Positions 24,301 to 36,300 of a stretch of DNA of 64,000 bases are shown piece by piece (the stretch's first letter is position 1; the number at the start of each line of letters is the position of its first letter). The DNA is from Siniperca chuatsi (taxonomy: Eukaryota; Chordata; Actinopteri; Centrarchiformes; Sinipercidae), in contig NC_058065.1 of NCBI RefSeq assembly GCF_020085105.1, positions 2,916,218 through 2,980,217 on the forward strand, given 5' to 3'. The notes below the pieces were generated by a model. It made no database searches and was not told the origin of the DNA. It saw nothing but the letters and a program-made list of their open reading frames with translations. The position numbers and the translations under genes are program-made.

Positions 24301-27300
24301 GAGGGAGACACACAGTCGTCAGGCAAGTGATGTCACTGTTGTCATAGAGACGGCCAGGAAGAGCTGCGATTGGCAGAGAGCGGCTGACGGAGGGAGACCT
24401 TGTTTACGTTGCACTCTCGCTCTTTTTTTCTTTCACTCCGTATCCTTTCCACCTTTCTGCCAATGTGATGAATCTCACAGAGAAACCAATCAACTTTCAC
24501 GATCTCACATTTCAGCACAATCACACACACACACGCGCACTGTCGCACGCACACACACACACACGCTTGAATGACGACTCGGACTAAACACAAATGTAGT
24601 AGTTACGTCTGCTGAATTTAAATTTCTTTTGAATATAGATTACAGATTACAAATGTTTAAAGAAACAAAATGGGTCATTTGTTCAGTGCAGTCTGGAATG
24701 TATTTGTTTTACTCAAATCTTCCAGGTTCTATATATTTATATGCAAATATTCTAGATTACAGATGTTCAAGGACACAAAACGGTCCGTTTTTTGAATGCA
24801 GTCTGGAATTAAATTGATTTTACTCAAATATTCCAGAGGTTACACACAGTTTACAGATGTTTCAGGCTATAAAATGCATTGTGTTTGCAATGCAGCCTGA
24901 AATGCAACCTGTTACTCTCTCTGCCATTTTTTCACACACTCTCATTCTTGCATTTCAGCACAAGCACTTCGTCAGAGCATCATCGAACACACGTCGCTAT
25001 GAATGCCGCTCATGTTCCCTGAATGTTCCCGTCTCTGGAAACAGGGAACAAAACGTTCTCAAGGCGGACGCAGAAACACACCGCCATCAATAATGCAGCT
25101 GTCTCTGAAGGCTGAGACACACAGGTGAACGCTCACGCGCGCTCTTGTAATGACATCCTAACCATGTTTGAACAGGCAGGAAGGAAGCAGGAAACCCACT
25201 GAGGGATTATAGACAGCCCCGTTAAAGGCAGGCTGAGCCGTGACGGCTAACCAGCTCCCGGCTGTTTGATGGACAGAAGGCACGTCACAGCTTCCTGAAG
25301 CGTGTCGCTGCAACTGGAGCCTGCTGGGACTGCTCGCTATTGGTCGATTTACTATTTTCGTCACGTTGCGTTCAGGGTACCGTAAATATGAGCTTCCTAC
25401 TGGGGAATAAAGTGTTCACGTCAGCCTCCCAGAGGAGGATATCTGAGACGTTTCAACCCCATCTTGGCTTCAGGAGTTTGTGAGGAGTAGTATATAGATT
25501 ACAATACATGTAATAGATAGCTTTAAAGGGGCATTTCGCCCAAATCATAAAAAAATAATTTCCTACTTGTTGTGAACAGTTTGTTTCAGATTGTTTCACC
25601 TTTCCCAATTTAAGTCCCAATAAAAACTATATCCACTGAGGTCTGAGGAATATGCAGAGTAACCAGGGCATTATACTGGAAAGACTTGTTGCTGCTGAGT
25701 TTCTCAAAAGCTTTGCACAGCTCAAATTAAATTGCATTCACCTCATTGTATTGGGATGGCAGCAGAGGTCAGCGAATATAACTGAAACTTGTCTTTGTGT
25801 TTAGTTTTGTCCCTGTACATATGCTCTTTCTGCAGCACTGGAATATAGTAGAGAGGAATAAAGATTAAAGAATAAAGATAAAGAATTGTCGATTGTATTT
25901 GTGATTTCGATGTTCAGACCAAGATGTTTTAAATGTTGTAAATATCTGATATGTTAGTTTCATTCTCTGTCTGATGATGGAAACAATTTGTTTGAGCTCT
26001 CTCTCTCTCTGTCTCTTTCAAAAGACAAAGAAAGAAAGAATACTACTAAAGAAAAATGAACTGAAACTTTAATTAAAGTGACCCTACCTGTATGTAACTT
26101 TTGCTGGGATAACAGTATATACTAAAACTCAAGTTGAGTCATAAAGTTAGTGAACTGACTCATTATTGTCACAGCAATGTCTAGCTAAAGTTTGCTAGCA
26201 TTAGCTAACATTAGCCACCAAAAGCTACTGCTCATACCAGACCAAGTGGGGCTCTTTACTGCTTATGAATTCATTCAACTTTTCATTTGTAAAGACAGAC
26301 TGTGTTCTCTTTTCAAAAGTTACATAATCTTGCTTAATGGGATAAGAAAGGTGCACAACGAGGAAGCTAATAGCAGTAGTGTACAAACATTCATGGCCCC
26401 CAGAGGATGATCTTACTGTCAACCTTTACTCTAGCGCCACCAGCAGGCCAATTTCAATTTGTTCAATACCTTGTTTTATGACCAAAGACCTGCAAAACCA
26501 ATGACATTTCCATTCACATTCATTCCTTATTAGCATTCAACTCAAAGCACTGCTGCACCTCGGGTAGTCTTGTTTTTTTACAGCGATCAAAGCCGTCTCT
26601 GTGGAAAAAACCTGCTTTTTTCCAATTAGCAGAATCCGTATCCACAGCAGCCTTTCAGCTGTGAGGATGTATTAAAAAATGTTGATGAAGATGCTACTTC
26701 AAAGCTGAGCGCGGAAGGAATGTGGAAGGAATGAACACCCGCCGACCAATCAGAATAGAGATTTATATGGTCATGGCATGATGGATATCATTTCCTCTTT
26801 CTGCTCTGAGTCATTCCTACAGCAGCCATTTTGATCTCGTGCTTTTTTTTGGTTTTTTTTTTACATAAACAGAAGCGCAGCAGAACGTAAAAACAGGTAC
26901 AACAGGTAAAAGTCTGGACACAGACAGTTTGTGACGGAAATGTGAAACTCGAATACTCACCATCGTTGCACAGCTGATCTCTCAGACAGAGCTTCTTTTC
27001 AAACAAGCAACCTGCAGACACAAAACCAAATACAGAAAAATGAATCCACATTGAGAAACATCCGTTTAGAAAGAAGCTGCATCTCACTGAAAAACAATTC
27101 CTACAAAAACCAGCCTTCTTTAACATCAAACCTTTGCATGTTTTCCGCCTGAATTTTTACACCTAAATATATCGGTATTTGACTGGAAATGAATAAAACA
27201 ATGATTTTTTAAAGTCTGGCAAAGTTAATGAGTGTGGTTAATACGTGTGAATGTTACTGAACATGTTGCAAGGCAATGGATTTATATTTTAGGTATTTTT

Positions 27301-30300
27301 GTCCCTTTTTCAACACTACTTTGTCAGGTTAAAAGCAGAAACAGACATGGATATAAGGGGGAAATGTCAACCTTACACCAATGCTGTAAAACTCTGTACC
27401 ATCAGTCTTTAAAATGCAAAGGAAGTTTATTATAGGACACAAATACAGACAGAAATGAGTTGGGGAAACCCCAACCAGAGCGGGCAGCTACACTGGACGT
27501 CAATGTTGTGTTGCTAAGTGATGGGAATATATGTGTGTGTGTGTGTTACAGTTGACCTTTTCCCTGATCTGTTGCGAGGCAGTAAACGGCAGCAGATGTG
27601 AAGCCACTCGCTCCATTCTGCTTATTTACGCCTGTTTGCGTTGGTTTTCATTAAGGATATGTATAATCCTGTGTATTATTCATGTAATAACCTGTGATAA
27701 TTTAAGAAAATACACTTTGTCCGGCAGCATAAAGTACAACCTGCACAAACACACCACGCTCACTCCTCCACTTCTTTCACTTGAGCTGTTTGAACAGACT
27801 TTCATTTCCATTTTAATTATTGTTTCCACTCTCTGATGTTACAGGCAGCAGTTTCTATTCAAGTGTTAAAGAGTCACCAGAGTCAAGTCAGAGTCCTCAA
27901 AAGCGGTAAAAAATCTCCTTTTTATCATCATTTATGGCTGCAATTTGGTATTAAAGTTGAATTTATTATAAGTGAAATAATCAGTGGGAATATTTTCACC
28001 TGTCACGTTTCATCATTCTTGATTCTAGTGCAGCAACTTAGTCTTTACTAATAATATCTAATATTCTTACTGCACTGGCAGATTCTTTCACTTGTTTTTA
28101 ATAAAATATGTTTTTAGCATTCAGTTATAGATTAAACTAGGGAAGCTGACATTACTGAGGGGGCAGCTCACTTAAAATCTGCACACTAACACTGTATTTT
28201 TACTTTTGCTCAGAAATATGTGCAGCAGATTCTATAAAACCTGTGACATGTTGAAAATATAATCATCCGAATGCCATTGAAATAAAAAGTTATAGTCTAA
28301 AATTCTTTTCAGTGTCTGAATAGACGGCTAGACGTCTTTTCACCAAAACCACACCTACTGGGCTGTGCTTTTATCAGCTGCTCCAACAATAAACCTAATA
28401 AAACAGAAAGCAAAAATCCATTTCATTGTTTCCCGCTGAACTGATCTCCACTAAATCCTCACGCTCCTTCTGAAACCAGACTCTCCGCATAACGTTTCCT
28501 GGCTGGAATTCCACTTTTATCATTTCAAAAGTGTTTTAATTTAATTTAAGAAATGCCACATCACACACATAATGGCAGTGTTGCTGGAGAGCAAAGCACA
28601 CCAATCAGACTGCAGATTAGTTTATAGACAGAAGTGAATATAATAGAGTGGTAAGTAGGAGATTAATGCAGTGTATCTTGTGTTTCAAATTTCTGCTCTG
28701 CCGCCCACTTCAGCCCCGCCCCAATTAGTGATGTCACAGTCCACTTTTACTTTTTGTAAGACAATTACAGACAAAAATAACTTGATAAGAAGAAGACTTT
28801 CGATGTGAGTGAACCAGAACATCCTTCTGATGGTATTTTCTTCTCTAACACAGCCTCGCCTGAAGCCTTAGGTCAACTCACTCGGTGTGTTTTATTTTAC
28901 CTGAAATCTATAAAAAGTCTCTACGACACAAACAAACCGCAATGAGAGAGGGAATCTCCATTAAACCAGAAAGCTGAGACGCTGCTAAACATAGAAGGAA
29001 GAGATTCTCCATCCATCCGTCCGTCCGTCGCCGCCTCCGTCCAAACTCCACATGATGACTAATCTCTGCTCTGTCCTCTCTCCTTCCTCCCACACATCCC
29101 TCCCTCCTGTCTTATCTCTCCGTCCCTGTCCTCCCTCCTCGCCTCTCCTCTCTCTTCCTCTGTCTGTTTCTAGAAGATCTCATCCTCCTGCAGACTGTCC
29201 ATCACTGTCATCACGCCGCTCTCAATCACCTCTTCTAACATGCATTACCGACTAATTAGAATACATTTTGGTGTAATTGAGTATCTAATGAGCAGACTGA
29301 TGGATGCACTGTAAAAAATGTCCAGTTAGTTTAGCCTCATAGAGCCTCATCTCACAGCAGTTTATACTTATTAGTATGGAATTACATTTGTTATACGGCA
29401 TAAACTGCTGTGTGGACTCAACAAAGCACGTTTTTGGCATGAAACCATTAAAGCAAGACTGTGGTAAGTGGTCATTCTTGATAGCTGCACATTTATATTC
29501 CTTTCATTTCCTTGAATCAGTTGCTGTAAAGACGTCAGCATTAGACAATACCTGACCAAGTAATGCTGTAGCAGCAAAAGCAAGGCTGCATTTTATTATT
29601 TTATACATTTACTTTCCACAGTTCATAGGATATGAAAGTCAAAAATTCAGCCTCACAAATTTTCTAGAAACATTGAAAAGTACATTTTTGAGACTCAGAA
29701 TTAGAATAAATGGTTTGTGACAAGAAAAAGGCGACACAGAGGAATCACTTTGTGGTTGAAATGCCATTAACGCAATTCCTACATTTAATGGTCTATATGA
29801 TATGTGCTAGCTGGCTAACAAGCTAACAACTATTTGAAATAAATGACAGTTAGCAGACACTTGCAGGTAGTCGCACAGTGTATTTTCTGTTTCAAAAGCC
29901 ACTTTAGCAGCTCTGATTGTCCTCTGTTAACACTTCATAAATCTCCATCCTTTCAACTCATTTCTGCCCATAACGGAGTCCTCCAACTCTTATTTCAGTT
30001 TCTTAAAACAAGTGAAAAATTCGCCAGTTTAGTAAAAACATTTTAACATGTTTCCAACAAAATGAACTTGTCTGACGTTTCTAGAAATTAGCGTTTGTAT
30101 CGTGAAACAAGAAAGAAAAAGGACGGTCGCTGCACTGGAATCAAGAGTAATGAAACTTGATTTTAGAAAATACTTTGTAAAAACATGTTGATTTACATTG
30201 CAAGACAAGTTAAAATATTATCCCTGAACTGACAAAACCGACTCTGTAGAGAGGGAGATTGATTCAGCAGCAGTGAAACTCTAAAAAGGTTTTCAAACCA

Positions 30301-33300
30301 GGGAGTCATAGAAACAGACTCGGCAATAAGCTCTCCTGTTTGATTCAATTTCACCAAATAAATCATGAAAATGATTCAGCTCAGAGGTGGTTCCAGCCAG
30401 CAGCAGGTCTTTACGTTTCTCGGGGGAAACTCCTCCAGCTTTTCTCTCCCTGTTTCACTCACAAACTTCTTTCTCCAGCTAAAACTAATTAGAGAGAGAG
30501 AAGGTGCTGTGGAGAGCCCCCTCCATCACATACAGGGTTTCCTCTGTGGTTACATGCAGCATGCACCAGCTCCATTTTGTTTTCAGAGAAGGCGTGGTTC
30601 TGTCTGAGCTGCGACTATGTTTATGCTCCTTACAGCATTACTAAAGGGAGATATTAGGAGCCATTTCATTATTTTATCCTCTGCTGACCTGATGAAATGA
30701 ATCCATCCCATTAACACTTCCTGTTTGGCCTTAAATAACTCCACTCACTCTCAAGCCAAACACTGGTCCAAAATGAAGCAACAATGACAAACATTTCAAG
30801 GAAAGAGTTCACCCATAGTTAGCCTCCCTTCACTGTCTACTGTAATTAGAATTGATTTTAAATTGTTCAATTCAAGGCAAACCAGGGTTGTAATAAATAT
30901 GCAAAGAGTGCGCAAAATAGGCGAGACGCCTTCCAACGTAATGCAATCAAACGCAACACCACAAGTGCTGGCCTCATTAATGCCTGCAGAGTTGAATCGA
31001 CAGCCTCAGCACCATGAACTCACGAGCACTGAACAGTGAATCTAAGTGGCATAATGATATTTTTCTTTCTCTTTTGGCGTTATCATAGTATCGTAGAAAA
31101 GGTTTCAGTCGTAGTCGTCTGGACGCTGTTTTCAGAATCAAGACGTTTCGGCTCCCATCCGGAAGTCATTCCCAATTGTGAAAATGGTCTGAGAACTCAG
31201 ACCATTTCGGTCACACCAATCACATGCTAATCAGGTACTTAACAGTGATGAGGGAGGTGCAGCCAGAAAACAAGAGGCCTGATTACTGATTACTGGGCCA
31301 TCATGGAAACAAAAGAAGGTCAGTTTCAGGTGAAACTAGCTAATCAACAGATACTCAGGTAGACTCCTTCCTGAGGGCGGGGCTTATGTAACACAGAGTA
31401 GCTTAAATTTCTCAGTTCTCGGACCATTTTCACAATTGAGAAAGACTTCCGGATGGGAGCCGAAACGTCTTGATTCTGAAAACAGCGTCCAGACGACTAC
31501 GACTGAAACCTTTTCTACGATGGAACACTCCTGGACGAATGAGGGACTACACCGTCATAGTATTCCTATAATGTCATAGAGACTCATATTAATTAGGTTA
31601 AAGTGTTGATTAACGCCACAGTACAGCATTCCTACAATATTTCTATCTAGTATTATTGGTCTGCTGACACTTTTTGACATGTTTATAACGATATAATTCC
31701 TGTATGAGCTCTATGAGCGAGTTCATGCGAGTATAAGAGCAAAACAGCAGTTAATAAAAGTATGTTGCTTAAAAACACAATCATCATGTTTCTTTCATAA
31801 TGTATTTGCTGTCGCTGGTTTCTTTAAATCATCACCATGACCTTTCCCTAACCGCACCCAAGTAGTTTTACTCGCCTGAACTTAACCGAAGCTTCAACAT
31901 TCAGGTGGCTGATGGGAAAACTGGAAGGCAAAGACAAATGACCTATTTTGTCTTTCTGGCATGAGAACTAGTTGCAACAATTAATCAACACTAAAGCCAA
32001 ACCAGGGACTGCGTCTGTAAGGGTAGCAGGATGATTCAAACCATAGTGGCAGATGAAAGTGGGGAATAGATTTGGCATTTAAATGAAGATCTGACTTTCA
32101 AAAAACTGGACAACTCAGCAAATAAACACAATTTGGAAAGAACATCCCTTTCATTTGCAGTTTTTTTGTAGCTATGTATGTGACTGCTGACGTCCAGTAT
32201 TAAAAAAACAGTCTGCTATTGGTCTAATATGTGTTTTACGTGGAAAGGTTATAGTAAGAAAATCAGGCTGACTCATCAGCTCAGAAGCCGGACTCCAGCC
32301 TCCCATCATCATCATCAGTGCCTCTGTGTCTCGCTTTTATCATCCATTAATGGCCTGCCTGATTGAATCCAGTGTCGTTTTCATAATGGTGCTGTTGGCA
32401 TTTGTGGTTGCTGCTGCGTGAGCGAGAGCTCGTCCTCTGGTCTGCAGGCTGACGGAGGATATTTAAGGTGGAATGAGTCAGCCAGGACGGGGCACAATAA
32501 AACCTGCCTGGTGTTGCTGAGTGGCAGCAGAGGCAGCGAGGTCATAACCCTCCTCAGCTCAGTTAACCTTTAAACTTTTTACTTTATACCGACTCACACT
32601 AATCACTCTGACTGGAGCTCACTGTACTCTACATTTTTCAACAAATCCCATAAAAAAACACCCAAACGAACAGTGAATGTATCTACTAACAAGTGTGGTG
32701 TGTGTATCACAGCCTCCATTGTTGTCCAGAAACTATTAAAACACATCAGCGAGCCGCTCTGTTGCACTGGGTGACATGTTCCTTCATCACCATGAACACA
32801 CACACTGTAGTTTATTCTGACTCAGCCCCACACACACCGTCCTGCTGCCCCAAACACTCACTACAGCACCACATGTGGATTCATCCGCCGCTGGAAATAG
32901 TCCCCAACAAAAGCACTATTTCCTGCTGTTTGAGTAACATTTGCCGAAAGCTGTTTTAGGAAATTACTGAGCCTTTTTAAAAATGAAACTATATATTTGT
33001 GAGGTGTTTTTACAGATTTACATCTTCAGTAGGAACCAATGGACTCGGAGCTGAGAGCCACAGACAGGAAGTCAGAAGGTATTTAGGGACGGACTGACAT
33101 GTTGGTTTTTGGATTTGTTTACAGTAAGAAAAATACCCTTTAAGAGAGGTGGTGAAAACAGGGTTGTATTAAGTGTAATGTAAGTTTATTATCCTTAACT
33201 ACAAACGGAGGATACTTAAAAATTTCTGTTGACCATTTTCCAGTGCTTGCTGCAAAATGTCAGATTTTTTCATTTATTTTTCCTATCTCCCAAACCAGGA

Positions 33301-36300
33301 CTGTAGTACTTCTCAAGATGTTTTTTCTATTATTTTCAACCTGTCACGGTCTCTGCCACTGGTCTCGCCTATTACAGTCTTGGTCTTCCCCAAACAGACG
33401 CAAAACTCTTTGATCTTAATACAAATCTATGACTGCAGGTAATGCTTATTTTCCACAGTGCGCCTTTGTAACAAACAAGCGTCCTCATTTTAGACATGTC
33501 ATTTTATGCAGAAATGTGTGGAAAGATCTCATATTTTTATAGTTCCCTTTTAATATTGTGCATGAATTTTCCATTTTCTCAGATACCCTAGATTTCTGAG
33601 CACGATGCAACATTTCGGGCAAATTTATATTGCTTCCTGTTCCTATCACATTTAGTTGACTCTTATATGAACTACGGTAAGACAACAGTGAGAAGACTAT
33701 TAAATGGGCACTATTTTGTCTTGTTTGGATTCGGTCTTGACTTGGACTCGACCCCCATTTGGACCCTCATTGATCTCGAAAGTGCACAGATTTGGATTTG
33801 TCTCGGACTCGACTTAAGCGGTCTTGACTGCAGACATGTTTGGATACGTTTTTCGGAAACTTTCACTCACCCACTCAGGGCTGCAGGTGATCGTTTACTG
33901 TCATAATTGACAAAGCTATCATCTATTCTGTCCATGAATTGATAAATAGTTTTTTTCCTATAAACTTTAAACTAAAAGTAGCCACGTTAAAGGTCCAATT
34001 AGGCTGTAATGTTCCATACACTATGAGCTATGAGCTATTACACCTAATATTGAGTTATTCAAGGAAACTTTAAATCCCTTAGAAAAATATCATAGTACCC
34101 TAAACATACAATCAAACTCACTGTAGACACACTATGAGGCATATACTATAATATCACAGAACATTACAATACCATTAATTAGTGTAAGTTGGCTATAAAC
34201 TCACTACTGAACAGATAAAACTCTTAAAAAAATCCCTTAAGAATCTCCATGAACAGTGTTTTCCTTGATATTTACAGATGAAACAGCGTTAACATTCGAC
34301 TGGTGGGATCAAAAGGATCTGATGTGCCGTTCGCTCTCCGTGGTGCTGAAACACTGTGCGGCGTTTAGTGCATAAAGAAGAGAGGACGCCGCTGTAGTTA
34401 CTGCGAGCAGACGGAGCTGAGAGGTCAGTTATGAGTCATAACTGTGAGTACGATGTCGCTGTGATATTCCTATAGTGATTTATTGACTGTGGTACTACAT
34501 GACAAGCTTGTAGTTAGAAGGGTGTCATGCCCATTCACAATTTGATGGCTTAGAAAACACTTAAATTCTGTTTTTGTGAGAGTTTTCATAACATGTTCTG
34601 TTTTTTGCAAACAACAGAATATTTTTTTATGTTTAATTTGCAAACAAAAATCACTTTTCTGTATTTTTTCTTCATATCTAACTAGTCCTGTAAACACAAA
34701 CCCCTCTAAGTGATTATAGCCATCAGCGTAAGGTCATTATTGATAGGCTTTAGTTCTGTTATGGGCTATATTATATATCATTTTATTAGCTTCAGGAAAT
34801 ACTGCAAACAAGCAGTTAAAAGCTGCATTAACAGCTGTTTTTTGGAGTCTAGAGTTTGTATCCATCGTGACAAAAATTACATTAAAGCCCATTATAAAAC
34901 GTGTTTAAATCTCCCACTCTCCATTTTATTTGACACAAATCACACACAATAAACCTGCAGGATCTCCGCCACCCAGATCAGTTTTAGATCTTTTAGTTAT
35001 GAAAAAACGACGCCCCTGAACTGCAGTTTGCTAAAAATATTCCTCTCAGGATATTAAGATTTTACAGCAACCTCAGAAGTCAATTACTGACTTACTGACA
35101 TAATGTTCTGTAATACCTCTATAATCTTCCTTACTGGGGTGTATCTCGGTGCTACCCAATTATATTGAGCTCAAGCATTTCTTGTTGGAGAGTCACAGAA
35201 CTCAAACAGTGACAAAACTACTTGTGTTATTGAGTATTTGTCAGAGTATTTTTATTCATTTTCCTTACATAATACTTCTGTGCAGTGCATATAGGCTACA
35301 GCACGTTTGTATTAAAATTGCGAGAGCAGTTTAAATATGTTTGATAGCTTCATCGCTGGTTTCCTTTGATGGTTTTCTATATTTTTTAACGCTACAGTGT
35401 GTTGTGTGTCACTGTAACAGGAAGCTCTGGGAAAGATGTATTCAGCTGCTCTTCATCTCCAGTGTGCAGCAAATGCTGAAGCTTACTTAGGAAGTGGGTG
35501 TGGTCAGAAACGTGCTCTGCAACCACACCCAGCAGTGATGTCACAGGGTCCCGGAGTACACCTGTGCATCACTGCAGCAAGGTGAGAGGTTAAACCACTG
35601 GAATTCAGCAGAAACAAGATTTTCAGGGAGTGTCAGGTTGCTCTTTCATTCTGATGATATCTGAAATCTTAAGAGACCGAATGATGCGTGTCTCCTACAA
35701 TATGGTTATAGAATAAAGTAGAATAGAGTGATTTCATACCACAAATGATAATCCTCATATTCGTATAGGGAAACAGCGCGTCTGACACTCAATAGCATAT
35801 TAACAGTGAACAAAATTAACTTGATTTTTATTGGCCTCTATAATATTTCTACAGGGATTTATTACAGGTGAGTTATTCCTATGATATTACAGAGACTGTA
35901 GGCTATTTCTTTTATCTAATAATTATTGTTGCCATAATATTCTTGTACTGTAGCCTGCAAATGGTGATTATTAGTCTACTGACATTATAACACTTTTGTA
36001 TTTCCGGTAATACTTCCTGCAGGAACATAGTGTTACTATTGTGAGTTTTTACTGGCTGCATTTAGCTTCATGGTACATTTACTTTCCCTGTAATCAGGAT
36101 AATGTTCTTACACCTTATTTAACAACACTTTTGTTGTGATATTTGTATTGCAGCCATTTAAAATCATACACAGGGTCACTGTAGGTAATTCCCATTGGGT
36201 AAATATTTCCTCACAGCTGCAGCAAATAGATGACTTTCTATGAAATGATCCTCTTTCGGCTCAAAACAAAACAATCCAACCATCTCTCTCTCTCTCTCTG

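Noticed and set aside
23840..24347. Several 60-115 codon ORFs around 24 kb
   Set aside because: They are read-through of GT/CA microsatellites (Cys-Val or Thr-His repeats).
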